A stretch of 64,000 bases of DNA. It comes from DATBSL01 sp964561785 (GTDB taxonomy: Bacteria > Acidobacteriota > Vicinamibacteria > Fen-336). The position numbers were made by a program, and so were the translations under genes. The stretch is taken from assembly GCA_964561785.1 (NCBI GenBank), contig CAZLRF010000014.1, forward strand, positions 29,462-93,461, written 5' to 3'. The notes beneath the pieces were generated by a model. It was not told the origin of the DNA. It searched no databases and worked only from the letters and a program-made list of their open reading frames with translations. Below are positions 1 through 8,438 of the stretch, piece after piece; position 1 is the first letter of the stretch; every line of letters begins with the position of its first letter.

Positions 1-726
1 CCCATGCTCTTCCCCCCGAAGGCGGCAGCCCTCCGCGACGATGCGCCGTACTTCCTCGGCGAGCGCCTCGGCCTCCTCCGCCCGCCGGAGCGCCGCCGGG
101 ACCGGCGGGTGGAGGACGACCTCGACGGTGCCCGGCTGCACGCGGGTGAGCCCGTGCGGCACCACCCGCTTGACGCCTACGAGCGACACCGGGACGACCG
201 GAACGGCGGCCTCGATCGCCAGGGCGAAGCTCCCCCTCTTGAAGCGGCGCACTTTGCCTTCGGGGCTGCGGGTCCCCTCGGGAAAGACGACGACGCTCGT
301 GCCCGCCCGGATGCGCCGGGCCGCTTCGTCGAGGCTCCTGCGGGCGCGGAAGGGGTGGCTGCGGTCGATCGGGACGTGGCCGCCGAGAAGGATGGCCCAC
401 CCCACGAGCGGGATCCAGGACAACGACTTCTTGTACACGATGCGAAAGTCGACCGGCAGGTGGCCGAACAGCACGAAGATGTCGAGCGTGCTCGCGTGGT
501 TCGCCGCGTACACCGCGGGGCCGTCGACGGCGTTCTCGAGGCCGCGCGCGGCGACCCGCACCCGCAGGAGCCGCAGGAGCGCGCGGCTCCACGCCCCGCC
601 GATCGCGCGGGTCGTCCTCCCGCTGCGGTCGGCGAGCGCGGCGAGGCAGGCGAGCGAGGCGTAGCCGAGGGTCAGCAGGAGCGCGACCGGCGCCTGGACG
701 AGGAGGAAGGCCGCCCGGCGCGCCAC
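1..726 (-). CDS. plsC: 1-acyl-sn-glycerol-3-phosphate acyltransferase (PlsC), 3' end outside window
   Basis: Acylates lysophosphatidic acid to phosphatidic acid at the inner membrane, the second acylation step of phospholipid synthesis. The 242 codons present start with a hydrophobic segment (residues about 3–22) and contain the acyltransferase signatures NHASTLD (HX4D catalytic motif, about residue 70) and FPEGTRSPEG (substrate-binding block). No stop codon occurs before the window edge, so the C-terminus is missing. The GTG start at 726 is chosen because no ATG precedes the membrane segment; it lies 10 nt after the PIN/TRAM gene, suggesting co-transcription. Family identity is clear from the two motifs; the exact start is less certain. 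Confidence 0.88.
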   Translation of the reverse strand, partial: MARRAAFLLVQAPVALLLTLGYASLACLAALADRSGRTTRAIGGAWSRALLRLLRVRVAARGLENAVDGPAVYAANHASTLDIFVLFGHLPVDFRIVYKKSLSWIPLVGWAILLGGHVPIDRSHPFRARRSLDEAARRIRAGTSVVVFPEGTRSPEGKVRRFKRGSFALAIEAAVPVVPVSLVGVKRVVPHGLTRVQPGTVEVVLHPPVPAALRRAEEAEALAEEVRRIVAEGCRLRGEEHG

Positions 727-736
727 CGGTCCCGGC

Positions 737-1918
737 CTACTCCCTCGGCCCGCCCGCCACCGGCCCGTCGCCCGCGGGGGCCGGGTCCGGGGCCTCGGAG
801 CGCCCGGCCTCCTGGCCCGCCGGCCCCTCGCGGCGGTCGGCCTCGCGCCGGTGCTCGCCCCGGGAGTCGCGGCCGTTCCTGGGCTCGCGACGCTCGCGCC
901 CGTCGCGGCCCTCCCGTCGCTCGGGCTCCGCCGGGAAGGAGGCGGCCTCCGGCCAGCGGCAGAAGATCATCTTGCCCGCCGTCGTCTGGAGGACGCTCGT
1001 CACCGTCACCTCGATCGTGCGGCCGATCGCCTTCTTGCCCTGGTCCACGACGACCATCGTCCCGTCGTCGAGGTAGGCGACGCCCTGCCCGGGCTCCTTG
1101 CCCTCCTTCAGCACGAACACCCGCAGGACCTCGCCCGGCAGCACCACGGGCTTGAGCGCGTTGGCGAGCTCGTTGATGTTGAGCACCGCCACCCCGCGCA
1201 GCTGGGCGACCTTGTTGAGGTTGAAGTCGTTGGTGACGATCTTGCCCGACAGGCGCTTGGCGAGCTCGATGAGCTTGAGGTCGACCTCCTTCACCTCCGG
1301 GAAGTCGGTCTCCACGATCTGCACCTGCACGTTCGTCATCTTCTGCACGCGCTGGAGCACGTCGAGGCCGCGCCGGCCGCGGTTCCTCTTCATCGAGTCC
1401 GAGCTGTCGGCCACCTGCTGCAGCTCGCGCAGCACGAACTGCGGGACGACCAGCGTCCCGTCGAGGAAGCCCGTCTCGCAGATGTCCGCGATGCGCCCGT
1501 CGATGATCACGGACGTGTCCAGGACCTTGTACTGGTGGAGCCGGGAGGCGTCCTTGAACGCGGCGATGATCCGCGCCGGCTCGAACCACTCCCCGCGCCT
1601 CGTCCCGATGACGATGCCCATGTAGATCAGGAAGACGATGAGCACCGAGTGGACGAAGTCCTCGGCGACGAGATCGAGGCCGGCGATGGCTCCCCACACG
1701 AGGTGCGCCCCGAGCAGGCCGGTCACTCCCCCGACGAGCGCCCCCACCATGTTGTGGGCGGGGACCCGGTGGAGGCGCAGCTCGAGGAAGATGATCAGGA
1801 GCGCGCAGGCGACGCCGAGGGCGGCGCCGAGCGCCGGCCGGCCCGGGAGCGGGGCGTAGTGCCAGCCGGCCCACGCGAGCGAGGCGACGACCAGGGAGCG
1901 GAACAGGACGAGCCACAT
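737..1918 (-). CDS. PIN/TRAM-domain membrane protein (YacL-like)
   Basis: A 393-residue protein with about four N-terminal membrane segments (within residues 3–107), a PIN nuclease-fold domain beginning at VLDTSVIIDGRIADI with a later acidic motif VTNDFNLN, and a TRAM-like RNA-binding segment after about residue 270 (GQGVAYLDDGTMVVVDQG). The architecture matches Bacillus YacL and relatives, whose role is not firmly known; a membrane-tethered RNase is inferred. The last 70 residues are a low-complexity Arg/Glu/Gly tail. It sits between radA and plsC, as YacL-type genes often lie near radA. The ATG at 1918 is chosen because the hydrophobic N-terminus starts directly there; no strong ribosome binding site is visible. 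Confidence 0.85.
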   Translation of the reverse strand: MWLVLFRSLVVASLAWAGWHYAPLPGRPALGAALGVACALLIIFLELRLHRVPAHNMVGALVGGVTGLLGAHLVWGAIAGLDLVAEDFVHSVLIVFLIYMGIVIGTRRGEWFEPARIIAAFKDASRLHQYKVLDTSVIIDGRIADICETGFLDGTLVVPQFVLRELQQVADSSDSMKRNRGRRGLDVLQRVQKMTNVQVQIVETDFPEVKEVDLKLIELAKRLSGKIVTNDFNLNKVAQLRGVAVLNINELANALKPVVLPGEVLRVFVLKEGKEPGQGVAYLDDGTMVVVDQGKKAIGRTIEVTVTSVLQTTAGKMIFCRWPEAASFPAEPERREGRDGRERREPRNGRDSRGEHRREADRREGPAGQEAGRSEAPDPAPAGDGPVAGGPRE

Positions 1919-2067
1919 GAGGAGGCCTTTCGGGGCCGGCGTGCCGGGCCCGGGATGACGAGCGGCGATGAGGCGGAGGGCTTCACGTTCCTCGACGGCT
2001 TCTGAGCCGCCCGAATCATACCGCCGCGCCCGGGCGGGGCAACAGGGCCGTTCCCCGCGAGGGGTCT

Positions 2068-3450
2068 CTAGTCCTCGTCGGCGAGGCGGTCGAGGGCCTC
2101 CTCGAGGGAGCTCACCCCGACGAGGCGGATCCCGGGGACGGCGTCGCCCGGCACGTTCCGGGCGGGCAGGATGCAGCGGGTGAAGCCCATCTGCTCGGCC
2201 TCGCGCACGCGCAGGGCGGCCTGGGGGGCGCCGCGCACCTCCCCGCCGAGCCCCACCTCGCCGAAGAGGACCGTGTGGGCCGGCAGGGGCCGGTTGCGGA
2301 AGGACGACGCCACCGCCGCCGCCACCCCGAGGTCGGCCGCCGGCTCGTCCACCTCGAGGCCGCCCGCGACGCTGACGAACACGTCGTCGCCGAGCAGCTC
2401 GAGGCCCACCCGCTTCTCGAGGACGGCCAGGAGGAGGCTCGTGCGGTTGGGGTCGATGCCGAGCGACATGCGCCGCGGGGTGCCGAACGACGTGGGCGAG
2501 ACGAGCGCCTGCACCTCCACGAGCATCGGGCGCGAGCCCTCGATCGTGCACACGACGGCCGAGCCGGGCGAGCCCGCCTGCCGCTCCGAGAGAAAGAGGG
2601 CCGAGGGGTTGGCCACCGGCTCGAGGCCCGCCCCGGTCATCTCGAACACGCCGAGCTCGGAGACCGCGCCGAACCGGTTCTTCACCGCGCGCACGATGCG
2701 GTGGTGCTGGCGCTTCTCGCCCTCGAAGTACAGCACGGTGTCGACGATGTGCTCGAGCGACTTCGGCCCCGCGATCGAGCCGTCCTTCGTGACGTGGCCG
2801 ATCAGGAACGTCGTGATCCCCCGGCCCTTGGCCACGAAGAGCAGCTGCGTCGCCACCTCGCGCACCTGGCTGATGCTCCCGGGGGCGGACGGGAAGCGCG
2901 AGGAGAAGACGGTCTGGACGGAGTCGACGACGAGCGCGGCGGGCTTGAGCGCGTCGACCTGCTCGAGGATCCGCTCGAGCGACGTCTCGGCCATCAGGAA
3001 GAGCCCGCCCCCCGCGATCCCGAGCCGCTCGCCCCGCAGCTTGACCTGCCGCTCCGACTCCTCGCCCGACACGTAGAGGACGGTGCCGTGCGTCCGGCCG
3101 AGGAGGTGCGCGACCTGGAGCAGGAGCGTGCTCTTCCCGATCCCGGGCTCCCCGCCGATCAGCACGAGCGAGCCCGGCACGATCCCGCCGCCGAGCACGC
3201 GGTCGAACTCGTCGATGCCGGAGCCGACCCGCGGCTCCTCGCCGGCGTCGACCGCGTCGAAGGGCTTGGGCGTGGAGGGGCCCGAGGGCAACGCGAGGGG
3301 ATCGGGCCGGCCCTTCCCCGGCGGGGGGGCGACCTCCTGCCGCTCCTCGACGAAGCTGTTCCACTCGCCGCAGTCCGGGCAGCGCCCGAGCCACTTCGAG
3401 CTCCCGAACCCGCACGCCTGGCAGACGAAGACGGTCTTGACCTTGCTCAC
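2068..3450 (-). CDS. radA: DNA repair protein RadA
   Basis: RecA-like ATPase that processes recombination intermediates. The 460-residue protein has the family's N-terminal C4 zinc finger (Cys10, 13, 24, 27), a Walker A motif GGEPGIGKST at about 99–108, the diagnostic KNRFG motif near residue 258, and a C-terminal Lon-protease-like domain without the catalytic serine context. Length and order are typical of RadA/Sms. The start at 3450 lies 4 nt from the end of dnaB, so the two are probably co-transcribed. A spacer of about 150 nt separates it from the downstream PIN/TRAM gene and shows no clear terminator. Confidence 0.96.
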   Translation of the reverse strand: MSKVKTVFVCQACGFGSSKWLGRCPDCGEWNSFVEERQEVAPPPGKGRPDPLALPSGPSTPKPFDAVDAGEEPRVGSGIDEFDRVLGGGIVPGSLVLIGGEPGIGKSTLLLQVAHLLGRTHGTVLYVSGEESERQVKLRGERLGIAGGGLFLMAETSLERILEQVDALKPAALVVDSVQTVFSSRFPSAPGSISQVREVATQLLFVAKGRGITTFLIGHVTKDGSIAGPKSLEHIVDTVLYFEGEKRQHHRIVRAVKNRFGAVSELGVFEMTGAGLEPVANPSALFLSERQAGSPGSAVVCTIEGSRPMLVEVQALVSPTSFGTPRRMSLGIDPNRTSLLLAVLEKRVGLELLGDDVFVSVAGGLEVDEPAADLGVAAAVASSFRNRPLPAHTVLFGEVGLGGEVRGAPQAALRVREAEQMGFTRCILPARNVPGDAVPGIRLVGVSSLEEALDRLADED

Positions 3451-3454
3451 GCGA

Positions 3455-6064
3455 CTAGCTGGGGCGCCACTCGAGGTTCTCGAAGCGGGTGAATTCCTTG
3501 ATGAAGGCGAGCTTGCGGCTGCCGGTGGGGCCGTTGCGCTGCTTGCCGATGATGATCTCCGCGATGCCCCGGTTCTCGTCGGTGGGCTTGTACTCCTCCT
3601 CGCGGTAGATGAACATCACGATGTCCGCGTCCTGCTCGATCGCCCCCGAGTTGTGGCTCACGACCCCGTCGGCCAGCCACGACGAGGGCCCGGGAACGGT
3701 CAAGTCGTAGACGTCCTCCTCACCGGCCGGCTCGACCGCGACGACGCGGTCCCAGAAGAGGTCGCTCGCGGCCTGCGCCCGCAGGCCCTCGTCCTCGAGA
3801 AGCTCGGCGTAGCCGGACAACGTCTTCCGGGAAGGCGCGAAGCGGAAGTGCGCGGTCCCGCCGTACGCGGTGCCCCGCATCGCGGCCATGGCGCGCTGCG
3901 AGACGCCGCGCCGGCCCATCGCGGACTTCACGTCGGCGAAGACCTCCGCGGGCAGCGTGTCGACGTTCGGATTCGGAGTCGTCGTCGCGAGGGCCGCCTC
4001 CAGCGCCCGTGCCGGCGCCACTCGAGGCCCGAACGCACCGACCTCTCGGAGGAAGGCGCGCTGGGGCTCCGCGCCACTCACCCCGACGACGTGGCAGGGA
4101 CGCGCTCCCCTCTGGTGAACCGTGTGGATCCGAGCCACGATTCCGAGGCGGAGCAGCAGGGCCGACACGTCCTCGGCGAGGCCGCGGCTGCTCGTGGAGA
4201 AGCTGACGGCGTTGCTGCCACGGCTTCCCGGGCGGCGCACGAAGATCGTGCCGTCCGTCGCCCACAGGTGCCGAAGGAGCAGGGCAACCTGACGGTTCGG
4301 CAGCGCGAACACCTCGCCGGGCAGCCGCTTCTCGTGAGAGCGCTGCCCGAAGACGCCGAGCTCCCGCAGCCAGCGGTTGACGCCCGCGGGGTGCCATCGC
4401 TTGCCGTTTCCGCTCAGCACCAGCTGGTGCCACGCGCCCCGTCCGGCGTGCCGCCGAACCGTCGCTCCGAACTCCCGCCGGGCCGCCTCCTCGACGGCCC
4501 GACTGTTCTCCTCCGATGCCGTCGTGTACCGCAGCGGCTGGTGGACGAGATAGCTCCCGTCGCCCACGAGGTGACCCAGCAGGACGATCCGGTCCTCGGG
4601 CCAGCTCCGAGCCTCCCGCGGCTCGGGCAGGCGCCGCGCGAGGGCCAGCCGTGCGCCGCGATCGAGGTCCTCGACCCGTACCCAGCCGGACGCCCCGAGC
4701 AAGAGGTGGCGGCCCGTGGCTCGTACGCGTCGCCCGCTCGCCAGATGCACGTCGAACACCGGCCGCCGGCCCACCTTCCACACCTTGTCGCTCGAAGCCG
4801 CGACGATGCGCCGGTCGGGCGAAACGGCGAGAACCTCGGGCGTCTGTCCGACGAGAGCTCTGATGGGCGCGCGGCGCCCGTCGGCGAGGACGACCAACGT
4901 GTCGCCGGTCACGCACTCCCTGAGGTCCGACAGCTGCGGGCGCTTGTCGGTGCGGGCCTCGGGGGCGCGCGAGAGCTGGGAGAGGGCGATCACCGGGCAG
5001 GCGAGCTCCTTGGCGAGGCCCTTCATCGATCGGGAGATCGCGGAGAGCTCCTGCTGGCGGTTCTCGACGCGGCCGGCCGAGGTCACGAGCTGGAGGTAGT
5101 CGACGACGATCAGGCCGAGGCCGTGCTCGGCCTTGAGCCGCCGGCACTTCGCGCGCATCTCGAGGGGGGAGATCGTGGCGGAGTCGTCGATGAAGATGCG
5201 CGACTGCGAGAGGTCGGTGTACGCCTTGGCGAGCCGCGCCCAGTCCTTCTCGTTGAGCTTGCCCGTGCGCAGGCGGTGGGCGTCGATGCGGGCGTCGGCG
5301 CACAGCAGGCGGAGCGCGAGCTGCTCCTTCGACATCTCGAGCGAGAAGAAGCCCACCGTCTCCCCCACCCGCAGGGCCACGTGCTGGGCGACGTTGAGGC
5401 AGAACGAGGTCTTGCCCATCGCGGGGCGGGCGGCCACGATCACGAGGTCGCCCTTCTGCAGGCCGCTCGTCATCTCGTCGATGTCGACGAAGCCGGTGGC
5501 GAGGCCGGTGACGACGTCCTTGCTCTGGGAGAGCTGGTCGATCGTGCGGAAGCTCTCCTTCACGATCTCGCGCATGCTGACGAAGCCGGCGCGGATGCGC
5601 CGCTCGGCGATGTCGAAGATCGCCTTCTCGGCCCGGTCGAGCAGACTCGCCGCGTCGTCCTCGCCCTCGTAGCAGGTCTGGACGATGCGGTTGCCGGCGT
5701 GGATCAGGTTCCGGAGGACCGCCTTCTCCTTGATGATCCGGCTCCAGTGCTCGACGCTCGTGATCCGGGGGACGCCGTCGACGAGCCCGGCGAGGTAGGA
5801 GGCGCCGCCCACCGCCTCGAGGGCGGAGAGGCGCACGAGCTCGTCCTTGAGGGTGACGAGGTCGATCGGCTGGCTGCGCTCGGAGAGCGCGCTCATCGCC
5901 TCGAAGATGCGGCGGTGGGCCTCGCGGTAGAAGTCGTCCCGGCTGAGGATCTCGGCCGCCGAGTTGAAGGCCTGGTTGTCCACGAGGATCGCCCCGAGCA
6001 CGGTCCTCTCCGCCTCGGGGTTGTGGGGAAGGGTGCGCTCCTTCGCCGGCGCCTCGGTGGACAC
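3455..6064 (-). CDS. dnaB: Replicative DNA helicase DnaB, interrupted by an in-frame intein
   Basis: The precursor is 869 residues; removing the 422-residue intein leaves 447, the normal size of DnaB. The N-terminal domain covers about residues 10–115 and the RecA-like motor follows, with Walker A (RPAMGKTSF, about 209–217) and the DnaB motif ending SDLRE just before the insertion. After the intein the helicase resumes with SGAIEQDAD and the arginine-finger region. DnaB unwinds DNA at the fork; splicing must occur for activity because the intein sits in a conserved core motif. It follows rplI (10 nt gap) and precedes radA (4 nt gap), a conserved neighbourhood. The ATG at 6064 gives the usual N-terminus. 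Confidence 0.96.
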   Translation of the reverse strand: MSTEAPAKERTLPHNPEAERTVLGAILVDNQAFNSAAEILSRDDFYREAHRRIFEAMSALSERSQPIDLVTLKDELVRLSALEAVGGASYLAGLVDGVPRITSVEHWSRIIKEKAVLRNLIHAGNRIVQTCYEGEDDAASLLDRAEKAIFDIAERRIRAGFVSMREIVKESFRTIDQLSQSKDVVTGLATGFVDIDEMTSGLQKGDLVIVAARPAMGKTSFCLNVAQHVALRVGETVGFFSLEMSKEQLALRLLCADARIDAHRLRTGKLNEKDWARLAKAYTDLSQSRIFIDDSATISPLEMRAKCRRLKAEHGLGLIVVDYLQLVTSAGRVENRQQELSAISRSMKGLAKELACPVIALSQLSRAPEARTDKRPQLSDLRECVTGDTLVVLADGRRAPIRALVGQTPEVLAVSPDRRIVAASSDKVWKVGRRPVFDVHLASGRRVRATGRHLLLGASGWVRVEDLDRGARLALARRLPEPREARSWPEDRIVLLGHLVGDGSYLVHQPLRYTTASEENSRAVEEAARREFGATVRRHAGRGAWHQLVLSGNGKRWHPAGVNRWLRELGVFGQRSHEKRLPGEVFALPNRQVALLLRHLWATDGTIFVRRPGSRGSNAVSFSTSSRGLAEDVSALLLRLGIVARIHTVHQRGARPCHVVGVSGAEPQRAFLREVGAFGPRVAPARALEAALATTTPNPNVDTLPAEVFADVKSAMGRRGVSQRAMAAMRGTAYGGTAHFRFAPSRKTLSGYAELLEDEGLRAQAASDLFWDRVVAVEPAGEEDVYDLTVPGPSSWLADGVVSHNSGAIEQDADIVMFIYREEEYKPTDENRGIAEIIIGKQRNGPTGSRKLAFIKEFTRFENLEWRPS
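3650..4915 (-). other. DnaB intein with LAGLIDADG homing endonuclease (precursor residues 384–805)
   Basis: The insert starts with Cys1 (CVTGDTLVVLADG, block A), has block B with TGRH, and ends in ADGVVSHN followed by Ser+1 of the C-extein, so the nucleophiles Cys1 and Ser+1 and the terminal His-Asn pair are all present. Two LAGLIDADG-like helices are visible: LLGHLVGDGSYL (about residue 496 of the precursor) and LLRHLWATDGTI (about 598); each keeps its acidic metal ligand, so the endonuclease may still be active. The junction is DLRE/SGAIEQ. Several stretches within it use less G/C-biased codons than the exteins, in line with horizontal spread. Boundaries are read directly from the motifs. 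Confidence 0.93.
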
Positions 6065-6074
6065 GCGGGGCCTC

Positions 6075-6521
6075 CTAGCCCTCCTTGGTGACGAGGAGCT
6101 TGACCGTGGCCAGCACCTCGGGGTGCAGCTTGACCTTCACCTCGTGCTCGCCGAGGTGCTTGATCGGCTCCTCGAGCTGGACCTTGCGCTTGTCGACCTC
6201 GATGCCCTTCGCCTTGAGGAACTCGGCGATGTCGGAGGAGGTCACCGAGCCGTAGAGCACGTCGTTCTCGCCCACCTTGCGGGGGGCGACGAAGCGCAGG
6301 GCCCCGATGCGCACCGCGAGCGACTCGAACTCGGCCTTCTCCCTGGCGAGCCGGGCCTCGTGGGCCTTCTTCTCCTTCTCGATCATCGCCTTGTTCGCGG
6401 CGGTGACCGGCATGCCGAGCCCGCGCGGCAGCAGGTAGTTGCGGGCGTAGCCGTCGGCGACCTTCACGATGTCGCCCCGGCGGCCCAGCGTCTCGACGTC
6501 GTCCCTCAGGATCAGCTCCAT
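6075..6521 (-). CDS. rplI: 50S ribosomal protein L9
   Basis: A 148-residue protein with the classical L9 N-terminal signature (VETLGRRGDIVKVADGYARN then LLPRGL), a charged central helix rich in Lys/Glu (about 45–80) and the C-terminal RNA-binding domain. L9 binds 23S rRNA domain V and affects frame maintenance. Length is exactly typical. It is the last ribosomal gene of the rpsF–rpsR–(membrane protein)–rplI group and lies 10 nt before dnaB. Confidence 0.97.
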   Translation of the reverse strand: MELILRDDVETLGRRGDIVKVADGYARNYLLPRGLGMPVTAANKAMIEKEKKAHEARLAREKAEFESLAVRIGALRFVAPRKVGENDVLYGSVTSSDIAEFLKAKGIEVDKRKVQLEEPIKHLGEHEVKVKLHPEVLATVKLLVTKEG

Positions 6522-6540
6522 GACACTCCTCGAGATTCAA

Positions 6541-7533
6541 TCACGACGGCCGGCCGGGGCGGGTCCCCTCGCCCTCCCCGGGCGGCGGCTCGGCCCAGCG
6601 GCGCAGGTCGAGCCAGTTGTCGAACAGGCCCAGCAGGGCGAGGATCTGCGGGGCCCAGGGGTTCGCCAGGACCAGGACCACGACCGCGACGCGCAGGGCG
6701 GGCGGCCCGGCGAGCCGGCGCGCGTAGAACGCGACGATGGCCAGCCCCTGGAGGGCGAAGAAGAAGGCGGTCACCAGCAGCACGTTGTAGGCGGCCGGGC
6801 GGGCGAGCGGCAGGGCGACCGCCGCGCCCGACAGGACGAAGACGAGGACGAGCGGGAGCGGCAGGCGCAGCCGCTCGAACTCGCCGTCCTCGAGCCACCC
6901 CGGGTCCCGGCGCAGCAGGTACAGGCGCAGCGCGGCGGCGCTCGCCGCGACGAGCATCGCGGCGCCGATGACGAGGGCCCCGGGGAAGACCACGGCGAGC
7001 GCGTCGTGCATCGCGCCGACCTGCGCCACGTACTCCTCGATGCGCTCGGGAGCGAGCCCCCCCTCGCGCAGCTGGGCGAGGAAGGCCTCGGAACGCATCT
7101 CGTCGAGCGGGGCGAGGACGCGGGCGGCGAGGGCCTTCGGGGCGAGGGCGAGGCCCGCCGCGACCTGGGCGACGAGCGCGGCGAACGCCCAGCCGCACCC
7201 CCGCAGGAGCCCCCGCCCGCGGGCGAGCGACTCCCCGAGGAGCAGCCCCGGCACGGCGAGCACGGCGAGGTAGACCCCGGCCGCGGCCGGGGCCGACGCG
7301 GCGGCCACGAGGGCGGCGGCGAGGGCCGCCGCGAGCCACCCGCCCGAGGTCCCGCCCCTCAGGCGCTGGACGGCGAGGGGCACGGGGGCCAGCAGGGCGA
7401 ACGGAGCGAGGACCGGAACGAGCCCGGCGCCCCCGAAGAGCAGCGCCGAGAGCACCCCCTGCCCGACCACCCCGCCCAGGCGCGGCTCCGCCCCCAGCCC
7501 GGTCCCCGCCGACACCGGTCCCCGCTCGGCCAT
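6541..7533 (-). CDS. YybS/DUF2232-like multi-pass membrane protein
   Basis: A 330-residue protein with about eight hydrophobic segments, dominated by Ala/Leu/Val/Gly. Its position between rpsR and rplI is where a DUF2232 (YybS-like) membrane protein is found in many bacteria, and the topology agrees. Function of the family is unknown; a transporter-like role is only a guess. A short charged segment with MRSEAFLAQLREGGLAPERI lies mid-protein between membrane segments. The ATG at 7533 was chosen because it opens the first hydrophobic region after a short polar lead. Assignment rests on context and topology more than on motifs. Confidence 0.7.
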   Translation of the reverse strand: MAERGPVSAGTGLGAEPRLGGVVGQGVLSALLFGGAGLVPVLAPFALLAPVPLAVQRLRGGTSGGWLAAALAAALVAAASAPAAAGVYLAVLAVPGLLLGESLARGRGLLRGCGWAFAALVAQVAAGLALAPKALAARVLAPLDEMRSEAFLAQLREGGLAPERIEEYVAQVGAMHDALAVVFPGALVIGAAMLVAASAAALRLYLLRRDPGWLEDGEFERLRLPLPLVLVFVLSGAAVALPLARPAAYNVLLVTAFFFALQGLAIVAFYARRLAGPPALRVAVVVLVLANPWAPQILALLGLFDNWLDLRRWAEPPPGEGEGTRPGRPS

Positions 7534-7555
7534 CCCCGGACCCCGCGAGGGAGCC

Positions 7556-7888
7556 TCAGTCCGCCGCGTAGGGCAGGAGCGCGATGTGGCGGGCCCGGTT
7601 GATCGCCTCGGTGAGCTTGCGCTGGTGCTCGGCGCAGGTCCCGAACATGCGCCGGGGAAGGATCTTGCCCCGCTCCGGCACGAACTGCGAGATGAGCTTG
7701 ACGTCCTTGTAGTCGACGTAGTCGATCTTGTCCGCGCAGAACTTGCAGACCTTGCGCCGCCGGAAGAAGTAGCGCTTGCCCCCGCCCTCCTTCGCGCCGC
7801 CGCCAGCGCCACCGCCCCTGCCGCCCGAGCCCGGCCGGCCCGGACCGCGGGAGCCACGGTCGTCGCCGTTCATCGTCTGGGAGCTCAC
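7556..7888 (-). CDS. rpsR: 30S ribosomal protein S18
   Basis: A 110-residue S18. The conserved core runs from KRYFFRRRKVCKFC through the IDYKD-like segment (here VDYKDVKLISQFV), the signature RGKILPRRMFGTCAEHQRKL and the C-terminal ARHIALLPY. The N-terminus is extended by a Gly/Arg-rich stretch of about 35 residues, longer than usual. The GTG start at 7888 is preferred: GGAGGTG lies 5 nt upstream and the start overlaps the rpsF stop (GTGA). An ATG at 7873 is the alternative and would remove five residues. The gene is translationally coupled to rpsF; S6 and S18 form a heterodimer on 16S rRNA. Confidence 0.94.
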   Translation of the reverse strand: MSSQTMNGDDRGSRGPGRPGSGGRGGGAGGGAKEGGGKRYFFRRRKVCKFCADKIDYVDYKDVKLISQFVPERGKILPRRMFGTCAEHQRKLTEAINRARHIALLPYAAD

Positions 7889-8283
7889 TGCTGCACCTCC
7901 GCATCGCCTGCGGGCGCGTGGCCCGCCCGTCCCCGCCGCTTCTCCTCCCCGAGGGCCCGCTGGGCCTTGCGCCGCTCGGCCTTGCGCAGCTCCTCGTCCA
8001 CCCGGACGGTGAGGAAGCGGATGATGCCGTCCGTCACCTTCAGGCGGCGCTCGACCTCCTTCACCATCGCGCCCGAGCCCTCGACGACGAGCAGCACGTA
8101 GGAGCCCTCGCGATGCCGCCGCACGTCGTAGGCGAGGCGCTTCTTGCCCCACTTCTCCGCCCGCTGCAGCCGGCCTCCGTCCTTCTCGACGTAGCCCTGC
8201 ACGAGGGTGGCGAGGGCGTCCACCTCCGGCTCCCCGAGGTTGGGGTCGGCGATGAACAGGATCTCGTATGTCCGGTCGCTCAC
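7885..8283 (-). CDS. rpsF: 30S ribosomal protein S6
   Basis: A 132-residue S6 beginning with GTG in the context VSDRTYEILFIADPNL, with the family core GGRLQRAEKWGKKRLAYDVRR and a C-terminal basic/acidic extension of about 35 residues beyond the usual end. The start is fixed by AGGAGGAGG 4 nt upstream. It heads the rpsF–rpsR–DUF2232–rplI group; the 134-nt gap to pth contains a -10/-35 candidate and hairpin-forming sequence that may be the autoregulatory leader known for this operon in other bacteria. Confidence 0.96.
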   Translation of the reverse strand: MSDRTYEILFIADPNLGEPEVDALATLVQGYVEKDGGRLQRAEKWGKKRLAYDVRRHREGSYVLLVVEGSGAMVKEVERRLKVTDGIIRFLTVRVDEELRKAERRKAQRALGEEKRRGRAGHAPAGDAEVQQ

Positions 8284-8409
8284 TGGTCCTCCTCCTGGAT
8301 CCCCGCCGGCGCGCCGGAGGCGCCGCCCGGGAAGCCCCTTTGGGGCCCGAAGGGCCCTACCGGGAGCAAGGGTTTGACGTCGGCCCGCACCCGGCGGGCC
8401 GGAACGGAG
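8284..8409 (-). promoter_or_regulatory. Leader of the rpsF operon with hairpin-forming sequence
   Basis: The untranslated stretch before rpsF contains a near-perfect inverted repeat read on the minus strand as GGGCCC-TTC-GGGCCC, overlapping CCCC-AAA-GGGG. In several phyla the rpsF leader binds the S6:S18 dimer and represses the operon. Whether this leader is that RNA is inference; the covariation model would have to be run. Confidence 0.35.
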
Positions 8410-8438
8410 AGTATAGCCTAGAGCCGGCGCCCGTTGAA
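8410..8438 (-). promoter_or_regulatory. Candidate sigma70 promoter for the rpsF operon
   Basis: On the minus strand TATACT (8410–8415, five of six matches to TATAAT) lies 17 nt after TTCAAC (8433–8438, a poor -35). It overlaps the 3' end of pth and would give a leader of about 120 nt before rpsF. The -10 and spacing are good, the -35 weak. Confidence 0.35.
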
